A DNA stretch of 64,000 nucleotides from Enterovibrio baiacu (GCF_004120195.1 NZ_SCHN01000019.1:40081-104080), one strand, 5' to 3'. Shown: positions 18,454 to 28,196, counted from the first letter of the stretch. Numbers and translations are program-made. Notes: generated from the sequence alone by a model not told the origin.

Positions 18454-20631
18454 TTACAAGGCTTCAAGCTTGGCGTATTGCGTCACCAACCACTTAATGC
18501 CTTCGCCGTTAAAGGCGACTTGCACACGGCTTTGACCGCCGCTGCCTTCAAAGTTGATGATGGTGCCTTCACCAAACTTAGGATGCTGAACGCGTTGCCC
18601 TAGCGCAAAGCCGGTCTGGTTGAAATTTGATTGGGTCTGCGTTTGCGAGAAACGGCCAGCAGAAGCAGCAGGACGCGTCACTTTCGCGCGCATACGCACT
18701 TCTTCTAAACACTCTTCCGGCAGTTCACGGATAAAACGAGATGCCTTGTGGAACATGTCTTTACCGTAAACACGGCGCATTTCTGCGTAGGTAATGAAGA
18801 GTTTCTTCATCGCACGTGTCATGCCGACATAACAAAGGCGACGCTCTTCTTCCAAGCGCCCCGCTTCTTCTGACGACATTTGGCTTGGGAACATGCCCTC
18901 TTCCACCCCGACCATGAAGACCAAGGGGAATTCGAGACCTTTGGCGCTGTGCAGCGTCATTAATTGCACCGCATCTTCAAACTCATCGGCTTGGCCTTCA
19001 CCAGCTTCAAGCGCGGCATGAGACAAGAACGCCGACAACGGCGACATGGTTTCCTGCACGTCTTCAGGCACTTCGTACTGGCGGGTTGCCGTTACCAGTT
19101 CTTCCAAGTTATCAATACGCGCTTGGGCTTTTTCACCCTTTTCCGCTTCGTACATCGCACGAAGGCCAGAGTGTTGGATCACATAGTCCGTTTGCTGGAA
19201 CAAGGCCATTTCACGGGTATCGTCTTCCAGCGCATTCACGAGCTCGATAAAACGACGCAGTGAGTTTGCTGCACGACCCGCGAGCACTTGCTCTTCCAGA
19301 AGTTGAGTACTGGCTTCCCACATTGTCGCGCCGCGATCACGCGCTGCCAGACGAATGGTTTCTAGGGTGCGATCGCCCAAACCACGGGTTGGGGTATTCA
19401 CCACACGTTCAAAGGCCGCATCATCAAAACGGTTTGCCATCAAACGCAGGTACGCCAAGGCATCTTTGATCTCTTGGCGTTCGAAGAATCGCATGCCGCC
19501 ATAAATGCGGTAAGGTAAGCCCGCTTGAATCAAGGCTTCTTCAAGCACACGGGATTGGGCGTTATTTCGGTACAGCATGGCGCAATCATTCAGTGCGCCC
19601 CCATCGTCATGCCACGCTTTGATTTTTCCGACGACAAAACGTGCTTCATCCAATTCGTTAAAGGCGCTGTAAACCGAAATCAACTCACCTTCTTTGCCAT
19701 CGGTCCACAGGCTCTTGCCCATGCGTTCCGCATTATTTTCAATCAGGTGGTTCGAGGCTTTGAGAATGTTGCCCGTAGAGCGGTAGTTTTGCTCAAGACG
19801 AATGGTTTTCGCGGCAGTGAAATCGTTCAAGAAGCGCTGAATGTTTTCAATTTTCGCACCGCGCCAGCCGTAAATAGACTGATCATCATCACCCACGATC
19901 ATGACCTTGGCTTCTGTGCCTGCCATCATGCGAAGCCATGCATATTGGATGTTGTTAGTATCTTGGAATTCGTCGACCAATATGTGCTTAAAGCGCGCTT
20001 GGTAGTGCTCGCGAATGTGGGCTTTATCGCGCAGCAGTTCATGGCAACGCAGCAGAAGTTCCGCAAAATCAACCAAGCCTGCACGATCGCACGCTTCTTG
20101 GTATGCGCTGTAAACGCGTAGCCAGGTTTTCTCTACCGGATCGAATTGCGCGTCAATGTGTTGTGGGCGCAGCCCTTCGTCTTTTTTGGCATTGATGTAC
20201 CAAGACGCCTGACGCGCTGGCCAGTGTTTCTCATCCAAGTTTTGCGCTTTGATCAAACGACGCAGCAAACGCTGTTGGTCATCAGAATCGAGGATTTGGA
20301 AATCCTGCGGCAAGTTCGCATCCAAATGATGCGCACGAAGAATGCGGTGACACAAGCCGTGGAAAGTTCCGCACCAAAGTCCTGACGCCGTACCATGCAT
20401 CAATTGTTCAATACGGCCGCGCATTTCTGCTGCCGCTTTATTGGTGAAGGTTACCGCCAACACCGAAAAAGGCGATGACTGCTCCACTTGCATTAACCAA
20501 GCGATGCGATGAACCAGCACGCGTGTTTTACCACTTCCCGCTCCCGCTAGAACCAAGTAGTTGCCGAGCGGTGCGGCCACGGCTTCGCGCTGTTTGTCGT
20601 TAAGACCATCTATGAGGTGGGATACGTCCAT
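18454..20631 (-). CDS. uvrD: DNA helicase II UvrD
   Basis: 725 residues (E. coli 720), very similar throughout. SF1 helicase motifs: Walker A GAGSGKT (about 31-37), VDEFQDTN, GDDDQSIYGWRGA, TLHSAKGLEF, and VGMTRA. The C-terminal Tudor-like segment GQRVQHPKFGEGTIINFEG is present. UvrD removes the incised strand in nucleotide-excision and mismatch repair, and it clears RecA and RNA polymerase from DNA. MDVSHLIDGLNDKQREAV matches the known N-terminus. Confidence 0.98.
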   Translation of the reverse strand: MDVSHLIDGLNDKQREAVAAPLGNYLVLAGAGSGKTRVLVHRIAWLMQVEQSSPFSVLAVTFTNKAAAEMRGRIEQLMHGTASGLWCGTFHGLCHRILRAHHLDANLPQDFQILDSDDQQRLLRRLIKAQNLDEKHWPARQASWYINAKKDEGLRPQHIDAQFDPVEKTWLRVYSAYQEACDRAGLVDFAELLLRCHELLRDKAHIREHYQARFKHILVDEFQDTNNIQYAWLRMMAGTEAKVMIVGDDDQSIYGWRGAKIENIQRFLNDFTAAKTIRLEQNYRSTGNILKASNHLIENNAERMGKSLWTDGKEGELISVYSAFNELDEARFVVGKIKAWHDDGGALNDCAMLYRNNAQSRVLEEALIQAGLPYRIYGGMRFFERQEIKDALAYLRLMANRFDDAAFERVVNTPTRGLGDRTLETIRLAARDRGATMWEASTQLLEEQVLAGRAANSLRRFIELVNALEDDTREMALFQQTDYVIQHSGLRAMYEAEKGEKAQARIDNLEELVTATRQYEVPEDVQETMSPLSAFLSHAALEAGEGQADEFEDAVQLMTLHSAKGLEFPLVFMVGVEEGMFPSQMSSEEAGRLEEERRLCYVGMTRAMKKLFITYAEMRRVYGKDMFHKASRFIRELPEECLEEVRMRAKVTRPAASAGRFSQTQTQSNFNQTGFALGQRVQHPKFGEGTIINFEGSGGQSRVQVAFNGEGIKWLVTQYAKLEAL

Positions 20632-21026
20632 CGTTCATTCACTGGTTATTTATACACTGGTTGAGGATTATATACCCAAAGTGGCGTGCGTTGCTCGCTT
20701 CGCGCCGATTTTCTGAGCTCAAAATGGAAACCAACCCTCTCATTCATCACCATCACCCGCCTAATTGCCGAAAAAACATCATGTTTGTGAATATTTTTTC
20801 TTTCTTTACCGAATGACGTTTTAAAGCGGAATATCAGAAACTTAAAAAATATTTCACGAAAAAATCTCACCGAAACGAAGAGCCAGTGGCGAAAAAATGG
20901 ACGCGAATGCGAAAGTTTTTGTTCTCACATCCTATCTTTTTAAGTGAGCGCGTTATTGAAGACTCGCCCTACTACAACCGATTGATAATCTTGAGGACGA
21001 CAGAGTCCTAAGAGTGAGGATTAAAC
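20632..21026. other. intergenic region between uvrD and the bufferin operon
   Basis: 395 bases holding the divergent promoters of uvrD and the bufferin operon. A 74-codon minus-strand frame at 20646-20870 has no ribosome-binding site and ends in a TATACCCAAAGTGGCGTG segment that looks like a dispersed non-coding sequence. I could not identify an ECF-sigma-type promoter with confidence. Confidence 0.45.
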
Positions 21027-21287
21027 ATGAAAAAGACCAATCTTGCTGTTGCTGCTGCTGTTACCGGTTTACTTGCTGTGGGTGCGACTACCCTGACCAC
21101 CACCGCGGTTCACGCTGCAGAAAAAGAGAAGTGCTATGGCGTAGCCAAAGCCGGTAAGAATGACTGTGCAACAAACACAAGTTCATGTGCTGGTACCTCT
21201 ACCAAAGACGCACAATCTGATGCATTCATCGTTGTACCAAAAGGTCTATGTGATCGCTTGGCAGGTAGCTCAAGCACATCTTCATAA
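21027..21287 (+). CDS. bufA1: bufferin-type RiPP precursor (BufA1, DUF2282)
   Basis: 86 residues with a clear Sec signal peptide ending THTAVHA-like TTAVHA|AEK (cut near residue 30). Four cysteines follow at 36, 47, 54 and 75, in [20 protein letters not shown] and PKGLCDRL. This is the DUF2282 pattern. In the recently described bufferins, an MNIO enzyme modifies cysteines of such precursors to thiooxazole-type groups, and the exported peptide binds copper. The three genes that follow are the expected maturase, partner and DoxX protein. The exact residues modified here are inferred, not seen. Confidence 0.88.
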   Translation: MKKTNLAVAAAVTGLLAVGATTLTTTAVHAAEKEKCYGVAKAGKNDCATNTSSCAGTSTKDAQSDAFIVVPKGLCDRLAGSSSTSS

Positions 21288-21311
21288 GCTGACGATTACG
21301 GAAGAAAAGGT

Positions 21312-22166
21312 ATGGAAAAAATATCTCCTTGGGTCGGTGTTGGGTTACGTCATCCACACCATGACCACTTCGAACAAGAATCCCCGGATATTGGATGGTT
21401 AGAAGTACACAGCGAGAATTTTTTCCAACCTGATTCCGATGCGTTTCAGGCGCTGCATTCGCTGCAGCGCCGATACCCCATCAGCTGTCATGGCGTTGGG
21501 TTATCACTCGGGTCAACCGACCCTATCAATGTTCAACACCTTCAACGGCTCAAGCATCTGGTTGATGCCATTGATCCACTGTTTGTATCAGAGCATTTGA
21601 GTTGGAGCTCAGTGAACGGGGAATACTTCAATGATCTGTTGCCCCTGCCTTACACCGAAGAAGCCCTCGATGTGTTTTGTGCCAATGTCGACAAAACGCA
21701 GGACTACTTGAACCGTCAGATCTTGATTGAAAACCCATCCAGTTATTTGAGCTTCAATCATTCAACCTTGTCGGAATGGGATTTCTTAACCGAAGTGTCT
21801 CGTCGAACCGGATGTGGCTTACTGCTCGACCTGAACAATATTCACGTCAGTGCCTTTAATCATGGCTTTGACGCACAACACTACCTCGGTGCTATTGACC
21901 CAGACAGCGTGAAAGAAATTCATCTGGCAGGCTTTACTGTCAATCCCTTGCCAGAAGGCGAGATTTGGATTGATACGCACAGCCAGCCTGTCTCTGAGCC
22001 TGTTTGGGCGCTCTATGAGCAATGGATCTCCCAACATGGCCCAAGACACACCTTGATCGAGTGGGACAGAGATATCCCTGCGCCAGAAGTGTTATTGGCA
22101 GAAGCGGCGAAAGCCGACCGCATTGTTAAAGCAGTAGCATCAATGGTGCGTAAGGAGGCGTCATGA
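21312..22166 (+). CDS. bufB: MNIO-family bufferin maturase (BufB, DUF692)
   Basis: 284 residues with the TIM-barrel metal-binding landmarks of DUF692/MNIO enzymes: GWLEVHSENFF, CHGVGLSLGS, SEHLSWS, LIENPSSYL, LLDLNNIHVS, EIHLAGF, DTHSQPV and LIEWDRDIP. The His/Asp/Glu residues bind two or three iron ions, and the enzyme oxidises peptide cysteines to heterocycles. It starts 24 bases after the precursor gene, with GGAAGAAAAGG upstream, and overlaps the DUF2063 gene by 4 bases. Confidence 0.93.
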   Translation: MEKISPWVGVGLRHPHHDHFEQESPDIGWLEVHSENFFQPDSDAFQALHSLQRRYPISCHGVGLSLGSTDPINVQHLQRLKHLVDAIDPLFVSEHLSWSSVNGEYFNDLLPLPYTEEALDVFCANVDKTQDYLNRQILIENPSSYLSFNHSTLSEWDFLTEVSRRTGCGLLLDLNNIHVSAFNHGFDAQHYLGAIDPDSVKEIHLAGFTVNPLPEGEIWIDTHSQPVSEPVWALYEQWISQHGPRHTLIEWDRDIPAPEVLLAEAAKADRIVKAVASMVRKEAS

Positions 22167-22921
22167 GTGACTCACCGTCACTGGCTGCTTTGCAACAGCA
22201 GTTCAGCCAAGCGCTGCATTACCAGCCCTACGCGCTTCCCGTTGAGGAAGGCGTCGCGGAGCCCGATGCACTGCTGCAGGTTTATCGCAATAACTTCGTC
22301 ATGACATTAACGGAATACCTTGAAGTCGTGTATCCCGTGGTACATGCCCTTGTCGGTGAAGACTGCTTCAATGCCTTGGCGCGACACCATGTATTGAACA
22401 CCCCCATGCTTGATGCACGTGCCGACCAATACGGCGATGGCTTTGATGCCACCATTAACGCCATTCCTAACATCATCGATGCCGTGCCCTACCTTGCCGA
22501 CATCGCAACGTTAGAGTGGTTAATCCAAGCCGTGAACCAACATGCGCCTCGCGCCACCGATTTTCCTTTGGAGGCGTTATCACAGGTTGCGCCCGAAGAT
22601 TTTGATGCCTTGAGGCTGACTGTCGCGCCGTCAGTGCGACTGCTTCAAAGCCGCTTTCCTGCTGCCAGTATTTGGCATGCAGTGACAGACAACGATGGGA
22701 ATGCACTGCAAGCCCTCGACTTATCAGACAGTGAAACCGTGCTTTTGCTGATGAATGAACAAGGCATTCAACTGCAAGCCATTGATGCAGAAGAAGCATC
22801 ACTGATTGTGGCGTGCAATGAAAACACCTTGGGTGCCATTGACCCTGAACTTCTTAAACACATCGCCCCTGCGGTTCAACGCGGTGTGTTTGAACACTTT
22901 GATATTGCTGACCAGCCTTAG
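22163..22921 (+). CDS. bufC: DUF2063 partner protein of the MNIO maturase (BufC)
   Basis: 252 residues. The N-terminal DUF2063 domain (about 8-100: LQQQFSQAL, VYRNNFVMTLTEYLEVVYPV, ARHHVLNTPML) is followed by a less conserved C-terminal part. DUF2063 proteins are annotated as putative DNA-binding, but in RiPP clusters they act as the precursor-recognition partner of the MNIO enzyme. The 4-base overlap with bufB supports coupled synthesis of a complex. Confidence 0.9.
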   Translation: MSDSPSLAALQQQFSQALHYQPYALPVEEGVAEPDALLQVYRNNFVMTLTEYLEVVYPVVHALVGEDCFNALARHHVLNTPMLDARADQYGDGFDATINAIPNIIDAVPYLADIATLEWLIQAVNQHAPRATDFPLEALSQVAPEDFDALRLTVAPSVRLLQSRFPAASIWHAVTDNDGNALQALDLSDSETVLLLMNEQGIQLQAIDAEEASLIVACNENTLGAIDPELLKHIAPAVQRGVFEHFDIADQP

Positions 22922-22987
22922 CCAAAGCAGCGATTTAGCTTGGCACAGCGAATGATTCGATGACTAAGAATGAAAAGGAAATAGCAG

Positions 22988-23425
22988 ATGATTGCTGTAT
23001 TTAACAAAATTGATGGCCTGATGGAATCCGCGCTAAAGCCTTTGGTTCCAGTACTGTTGCTTGTTAGCCGTGTTTGGGTGGCGTGGGTATTCTTCCGCGC
23101 AGGCCAAGCCAAGATCGCCAGTTGGGACAGCACCTTGTTCTTGTTTGAATATGAGTACCAAGTGCCTGTGTTGCCTTGGGAGCTTGCCGCTTACCTTGGC
23201 ACCGCGGCTGAATTGATCCTTCCTGTGTTCTTGGTGTTGGGCTTACTCACGCGTCCTGCTGCGCTGGCACTGTTTGTGTTCAACATTGTCGCGGTCGTGT
23301 CTTATCCGGCACTGTGGGAGAAAGGATTCTACGATCACCAAATGTGGGGCATCATGCTGCTGGCGACCATTATCCTTGGCCCAGGTTTGGCTGCCGTTGA
23401 TAACTTTCTTAAACGTCGCGGCTAA
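22988..23425 (+). CDS. bufD: DoxX family membrane protein (BufD)
   Basis: 145 residues with four membrane helices and the DoxX signature VWVAWVFFRAGQAKIASW, then AAYLGTAAELILPVFLVLGLLTRPAA. DoxX proteins are linked to thiol and redox homeostasis, and they close many bufferin operons. It begins 66 bases after the DUF2063 gene with AAAGGAAATAGCAG before the ATG. A strong terminator follows, marking the end of the operon. Confidence 0.9.
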   Translation: MIAVFNKIDGLMESALKPLVPVLLLVSRVWVAWVFFRAGQAKIASWDSTLFLFEYEYQVPVLPWELAAYLGTAAELILPVFLVLGLLTRPAALALFVFNIVAVVSYPALWEKGFYDHQMWGIMLLATIILGPGLAAVDNFLKRRG

Positions 23426-23445
23426 TCCCGCCAACAAGAGAGACA

Positions 23446-23471
23446 GAAAAAGCGCCTAAGGCGCTTTTTTT
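23446..23471 (+). terminator. terminator of the bufferin operon
   Basis: AAAAAGCGCC-TAAG-GCGCTTTTTTT, a short stem with T runs both ways; it can also end the opposing yigB transcript. Confidence 0.9.
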
Positions 23472-23510
23472 ATTTTTGAAGACGATACTGATGGGCGATA
23501 CAACACCGCC

Positions 23511-24242
23511 TTATGACGCTCCACACCCTGTCAGCGTCAAAAGCTGACTAAGATGCGTGATTTCCACATCAGGCAAAAGCGACGCCCGTCGCTGCGTCGT
23601 CAACGGTTGATGCGTGTCATTGAACCAACACGCTTTAAAGCCTGCCAACACGGCACCACGCACGTCTGATTTCAAATGGTCACCCACATGAAGAATGTCA
23701 GAGGCAGGCATTGCCAACGCTTGCTGGGCTTTCACGAACAAGGCGCTGTCAGGTTTCGCTGCGCCGTCAGGCCCTGCGCGCAATACGTGCTTGAAATACG
23801 GCGTTAAACCAAGCTTGTCACTGTCCACATTGCCATTGGTGATCGCCACCAGCGGGTAGCGCGACGCAAGCAAAGACAAGGTTTCTAAAGCCTCATCCGG
23901 CACAGTGAAATTGCTGCGCTCAAACAAAAAGAATGCCACCGCGTCATCGGCCAATAAGCGCGCTTCCGGCGCTCGCAAGCCACATCGTGTGGCTGCCAAT
24001 ACAATCTGCGCACGGCGAATGTCCGTGACAAACCCCACCAACGCTGGATTTTCATCAATCACTTGCTGACGCATTGCTTGCCATTGCGACCAATCATACG
24101 CCGCCATGGCTTCACAGCGGTCTTCCAGCCAATCGAGCAGCAGTTGTTCAGCGCGTACTATCACCACCCGGTTATCGTAAAGCGTGTCATCAAGATCAAA
24201 CGTCAATGCGTTTACAGGTTGCCAGCGTCGATAGAACTTCAT
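23511..24242 (-). CDS. yigB: HAD-family phosphatase YigB
   Basis: 243 residues from MKFYRRWQPVNALTFDLDDTLYDN, matching the E. coli YigB N-terminus. The open frame extends 94 codons further but into xerC. HAD motifs: nucleophile DLDDT (about 16-20), Thr/Asn in VAITNGN, Lys in AKPDSALF, and acidic GDHLKSDV. YigB dephosphorylates FMN to riboflavin among other substrates. It is the last gene of the lptM-lysA-dapF-DUF484-xerC-yigB unit, 10 bases after the xerC stop. Confidence 0.92.
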   Translation of the reverse strand: MKFYRRWQPVNALTFDLDDTLYDNRVVIVRAEQLLLDWLEDRCEAMAAYDWSQWQAMRQQVIDENPALVGFVTDIRRAQIVLAATRCGLRAPEARLLADDAVAFFLFERSNFTVPDEALETLSLLASRYPLVAITNGNVDSDKLGLTPYFKHVLRAGPDGAAKPDSALFVKAQQALAMPASDILHVGDHLKSDVRGAVLAGFKACWFNDTHQPLTTQRRASLLPDVEITHLSQLLTLTGCGAS

Positions 24243-24252
24243 GGTTGAGGTG

Positions 24253-25167
24253 TCACTCCCCTTTGCACTTTCTCGCCCTTGGATGTGCGGCATCGTATAC
24301 CTTGGCCAAGTGCTGAAAATCGAGGTGGGTGTAAACCTGGGTCGTCGACAAATCGGCGTGCCCAAGCAACTCTTGCACTGCACGTAAATCACCGGAAGAT
24401 TCCAGCATGTGCGTGGCAAAACTGTGTCGAAGTTTGTGCGGGTTAATGTGGCTGCTAACGGCTTGTTTTTGTCCCCATTCCGCCATACGTTTTTGTACGC
24501 TACGCGGCGAAATTCGGTTTCCAAGCTTGGAGATAAACAAGGCCTCTTCCGGCCCTTTGAGCAATTGGTTACGCACTTTTAGCCAATTCACCAGCCATTC
24601 TTGTGCTTTACCTGTAAACGGCACAACGCGTTCTTTATCGCCCTTACCGATCACGCGGAGATCCCCTTTACGCACCGCCACATCACGAAGGTTCAATCCG
24701 ATCAGTTCCGACAAACGCAGGCCAGCACCGTACATCAATTCCATCATGGCACGATCGCGGATCGCCAGCGGGTCGTCTTCGTCAACCGACAACAACTGGT
24801 CAATCTCATCCACATCGAGGTTTTTCGGTAAGGTACGGCCTTGCTTGGGCGCAGCCACGCCTTTCGCGGGGTTTGCGCCCATTGCGCCATCCCACACCAT
24901 AAAATCAAAGAAGCTACGCAGCGCAGACAATCGAAGCGCAATGCTACCGGGTTTGAGTTTGTCGCGTTTGGCTTGGCTGGCAATCTGACGCACCCACGCC
25001 GAATCCACGTCCTGCCATTGGGTCACTTCAGAGCGAACCAAGAACTCAGCACAGGCGTGCAATTGCTGACGGTAGTTAGATTCAGTATGACGACTTAAAC
25101 CGCGCTCGCGGATCATGTAGTCAAAGAAACGGACGAGGGGTTTTTCCAGCGTGGCTGGCAAGCTCAT
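24253..25167 (-). CDS. xerC: site-specific tyrosine recombinase XerC
   Basis: 304 residues. The N-terminal SAM-like DNA-binding domain (RERGLSRHTESNYRQQL) is followed by the catalytic domain with Arg in GAGLRLSELIGL, Lys in the IGKGDKER hairpin, HKLRHSFATH (His and Arg), LGHADLSTTQVYTH, and the nucleophile Tyr in QVYTHL. With XerD it resolves chromosome dimers at dif. The start overlaps the DUF484 stop by 4 bases. Confidence 0.97.
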   Translation of the reverse strand: MSLPATLEKPLVRFFDYMIRERGLSRHTESNYRQQLHACAEFLVRSEVTQWQDVDSAWVRQIASQAKRDKLKPGSIALRLSALRSFFDFMVWDGAMGANPAKGVAAPKQGRTLPKNLDVDEIDQLLSVDEDDPLAIRDRAMMELMYGAGLRLSELIGLNLRDVAVRKGDLRVIGKGDKERVVPFTGKAQEWLVNWLKVRNQLLKGPEEALFISKLGNRISPRSVQKRMAEWGQKQAVSSHINPHKLRHSFATHMLESSGDLRAVQELLGHADLSTTQVYTHLDFQHLAKVYDAAHPRARKCKGE

Positions 25168-25835
25168 TCAGCCGCCTGCCACTTGGAAAGAAGAATGGCG
25201 ATGTGCTCGGCAATTTGTTCCACGAACAAGGTATCCATGCTCGGTTGGAAATGTCCGCCATCTTTGCTGGCAAACGATAAAAAGCCCAACTCTTTTCCTT
25301 TGTACACAGGCACCAGCGCGTAAGAACCTAGTTCAGGGGCGGCATGCACGAAGTACTCGCCATCATTCTTACGCAGTCGGCCGAGGTAAATGCGCTGACC
25401 GCAGAAATGCGCCGCTTTTACCGCATCAACCCCCTGACGATTTAGCCCTTTATCGCCATCGTAAAGGCGAAGGGTGACGGTCAGGTTTAACGATGAAGCC
25501 AGTTCACGTAGCGCTTGGTGAACACCACTTTCGCTTTCAACGGCAAACAACGCTTTGTGAGCATGAGAGAAAGCGCGGAACAAGTTTTCATTGCCCGCCG
25601 CAATACTCATTAGCTGTGTGATGTCTTCTTCCAATTCTGCAACGCGATCACGCAAGCGACCCAGTTGAATCTCAACCAAAGACACCGCACCACGCTCAGT
25701 GTGAGGGATACGCAACTGCGTCAGCAACTGAAGCTGACGCTGGAAAAAATCAGGGTTATCTTTCAAAAAGCTGGCCACGGCATCTTCAGTAAGTGCTTGT
25801 GCCAATGGCCCTTCGAGCTTGGAAAGCTCCGTCAT
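25164..25835 (-). CDS. DUF484 family protein
   Basis: 223 residues with a GAF-like fold typical of DUF484 (YigA in E. coli). The N-terminal helix [20 protein letters not shown] and coiled coil ([20 protein letters not shown]) lead into the sensor-like C-terminal part. The function is unknown. It sits between dapF and xerC, overlapping each by 4 bases, the arrangement found across gammaproteobacteria. Confidence 0.9.
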   Translation of the reverse strand: MTELSKLEGPLAQALTEDAVASFLKDNPDFFQRQLQLLTQLRIPHTERGAVSLVEIQLGRLRDRVAELEEDITQLMSIAAGNENLFRAFSHAHKALFAVESESGVHQALRELASSLNLTVTLRLYDGDKGLNRQGVDAVKAAHFCGQRIYLGRLRKNDGEYFVHAAPELGSYALVPVYKGKELGFLSFASKDGGHFQPSMDTLFVEQIAEHIAILLSKWQAAE

Positions 25836-26662
25836 ACGGTTATTTGTCCATCATATACATGAGAAGCAGGCCCCGACATAAACAGCGGATGACCCGGCCC
25901 ACGCCAACGAATGTGTAATGAACCGCCTGGCAAATGCACGGTGACAGATTCATCCAACAAACCTTGAGTGATACCAACAGCCACGGCAGCACACGCGCCG
26001 CTTCCACATGCTTGGGTTTCGCCCGCGCCACGTTCATACACGCGAAGTCGGATTTCGTTACGTGAGACCACTTGCATGAATCCCGCATTCACACGCTCTG
26101 GGAATCGCTCGTGCGATTCGACCAATGGGCCAAGGGTTTCCACATCAGCAGTATCCACATCATCAACCACAGTCACACAGTGCGGGTTGCCCATGCTGAC
26201 AGCACCAACAAACAAGGTTTTATCGTCTACACGTAAAATATAGGTTTTTTCTTCCGCATTTGCGCGAAACGGGATTTTTGCAGGCGACCAAATAGGCTCA
26301 CCCATGTTGGCAGTCACGGCATCGTCACTGTCAATTTTCAGCACCATCTTGCCAGATTTGGTACTGACATTGATTTGATGCTTATTGGTGAGGCCTTTCA
26401 TTCGCACAAAGCGCGCAAAGCAGCGGGCACCGTTGCCACACTGCTCGACTTCACTGCTGTCCGCATTAAAGATCCGGTAATGAAAATCACTTTCCGGATC
26501 GTACGGAGGCTCGACCACCAAAAGTTGGTCGAAGCCCACACCGGTGTTTCTGTCCGCCAATCGGCGGATCATATCCGGGGAGAAATATGCATTTTGCGTC
26601 ACGCAGTCAACGACCATAAAGTCGTTGCCAAGCCCATGCATTTTCGAAAATTGTATCTGCAT
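25832..26662 (-). CDS. dapF: diaminopimelate epimerase
   Basis: 276 residues. The two catalytic cysteines are in EQCGNGARC (near 73) and QACGSGACA (near 218). It interconverts LL- and meso-diaminopimelate for lysine and peptidoglycan synthesis. The start [15 protein letters not shown] is the usual family N-terminus. It lies 9 bases after lysA, which uses its product, so the pair forms a functional unit. Confidence 0.98.
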   Translation of the reverse strand: MQIQFSKMHGLGNDFMVVDCVTQNAYFSPDMIRRLADRNTGVGFDQLLVVEPPYDPESDFHYRIFNADSSEVEQCGNGARCFARFVRMKGLTNKHQINVSTKSGKMVLKIDSDDAVTANMGEPIWSPAKIPFRANAEEKTYILRVDDKTLFVGAVSMGNPHCVTVVDDVDTADVETLGPLVESHERFPERVNAGFMQVVSRNEIRLRVYERGAGETQACGSGACAAVAVGITQGLLDESVTVHLPGGSLHIRWRGPGHPLFMSGPASHVYDGQITV

Positions 26663-26671
26663 CCGGATCCT

Positions 26672-27925
26672 TTACTCAGGCAATACTTGCTCTAGTTCCC
26701 ACAGTGACTCAAGCACTTCACGCTTACGCACTAAATGGGCAGTGTTACCATCAACCATGATTTCAGCCGCACGAGCACGCGAGTTGTAGTTCGATGACAT
26801 CACAAACCCATACGCGCCAGAAGAACGCACCGCCAATAGGTCGCCTGGCTCAATGTTCAGTGCACGGTCTTTACCGAGGTAATCACCCGTTTCACAGATT
26901 GGGCCAACCAAATCATAGGTTTTCGGTTCGCCCGCACGCGGTGCAACAGGCACGATGTCTTGCCACGCTTGGTATAGCGCAGGACGAAGTAAATCATTCA
27001 TCGCCGCATCAATGATGGCGAAGTTCTTTTCTTCGTTGTGCTTGAGGAACTCAACACGCGTCAGCAATACGCCTGCATTAGCTGCAATCGCACGACCCGG
27101 TTCAAACACCAACTCGATGCCTTGATGGTTCGATAAGCGGTCAAGCAAGGCTTTTGCGTAATCAGATGGCTCTGGTGGCTTCTCGTCATGATAGGTCACG
27201 CCCAAGCCGCCGCCCACATCAAGGTGAGAGATGTGAATGCCGTCTTGACCCAATTGGTCAATCAAAGACAACAAACGGTCAGTCGATTCAATGAATGGCG
27301 CAAGATCGGTGAGCTGAGAACCGATGTGGCAATCGATACCATGCACATTGAGGTTTGGCAGGCTGTTGGCGTAGTTATACACCTCACGCGCGCGGTCAAA
27401 GGCGATACCGAATTTGTTTTCTTTCAGGCCCGTTGAAATGTATGGGTGGGTTTTCGCATCAACGTCCGGGTTGATGCGAAGGCTAACCGGTGCCACTTTG
27501 CCCAACTCGCCAGCGACGTGGTTGAGGCGATCCAGTTCAGCTTCTGATTCCACATTAAAGCACTTGATGCCAAGCGACAGTGCGCGTGCCATTTCATCCG
27601 CTTTTTTGCCCACACCAGAGAACACGACTTTTGCCGGATCGCCACCTGCGGCCAATACACGCTCCAGTTCACCCAACGACACAATGTCGAAGCCTGAACC
27701 TAAACGCGCCAATACATTCAATACACCTAGATTGCTGTTTGCCTTCACGGCATAACAAATCAGATGCGGGTGATCGCCTACAGCACTGTCAAACGCATGC
27801 CAGTGACGCTCAAGCGTCGCACGTGAATAAACGTAAAGCGGCGTGCCGTATGTGTCAGCCAACTGCGCGAGCGGCAAATCTTCTGCCCACAGTTGTCCGT
27901 CATTCTGATAGTTAAAATAGTCCAA
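26672..27925 (-). CDS. lysA: diaminopimelate decarboxylase
   Basis: 417 residues. The start is a TTG at 27925 (read as Met, then DYFNYQNDGQLW) with AAGGA about 6 bases upstream. The open frame upstream crosses lptM and has no similarity. The PLP lysine is Lys61 in CYAVKANSN, and the HIGSQ and GGGLGV motifs of fold-type III decarboxylases are present, with CETGDYLGKDR near the C-terminus. It converts meso-DAP to lysine. Confidence 0.96.
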   Translation of the reverse strand: MDYFNYQNDGQLWAEDLPLAQLADTYGTPLYVYSRATLERHWHAFDSAVGDHPHLICYAVKANSNLGVLNVLARLGSGFDIVSLGELERVLAAGGDPAKVVFSGVGKKADEMARALSLGIKCFNVESEAELDRLNHVAGELGKVAPVSLRINPDVDAKTHPYISTGLKENKFGIAFDRAREVYNYANSLPNLNVHGIDCHIGSQLTDLAPFIESTDRLLSLIDQLGQDGIHISHLDVGGGLGVTYHDEKPPEPSDYAKALLDRLSNHQGIELVFEPGRAIAANAGVLLTRVEFLKHNEEKNFAIIDAAMNDLLRPALYQAWQDIVPVAPRAGEPKTYDLVGPICETGDYLGKDRALNIEPGDLLAVRSSGAYGFVMSSNYNSRARAAEIMVDGNTAHLVRKREVLESLWELEQVLPE

Positions 27926-27951
27926 CGTTGTCCTTCCCTGTCCAGATTGGG

Positions 27952-28122
27952 TTATGGCTGACTGGCGGCCTGAGGCTGTGTATCCTGAGTGGTATCCGAC
28001 GTTGCTGGCGCAGAATTTTGCGCTGGTGCATCTTCCGGAAAGTAAAGTGGGCCTTGCTGACCACAGGCTGACAACACGGTGACGGCTGCCAGCACAAAGA
28101 ATTTCAGGGTAGTTCGCATCAT
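27952..28122 (-). CDS. lptM: LPS translocon maturation lipoprotein LptM (YifL)
   Basis: 56 codons beginning Met-Met-Arg-Thr-Thr-Leu, with a lipoprotein signal ending LSAC (lipidated Cys near residue 20), then GQQGPLYFPEDAP. CGxxGPLYFP is the LptM hallmark. LptM assists oxidative assembly of the LptD/LptE outer-membrane LPS translocon. The rest is a flexible Pro/Gln/Thr tail. It lies 26 bases upstream of lysA and divergent from cyaY, the same order as E. coli cyaY / yifL / dapF. Either of two adjacent Met codons may be used. Confidence 0.93.
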   Translation of the reverse strand: MMRTTLKFFVLAAVTVLSACGQQGPLYFPEDAPAQNSAPATSDTTQDTQPQAASQP

Positions 28123-28196
28123 TTATGCCAGTGATCCAAAAGTTAATGCCCTCTATAATCGCATCAACACACTGAAAAGCAATAGGACGGAATGCA

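Noticed and set aside
20646..20870. 74-codon minus-strand ORF upstream of uvrD
   Set aside because: No ribosome-binding site; the 3' part looks like a dispersed non-coding sequence.
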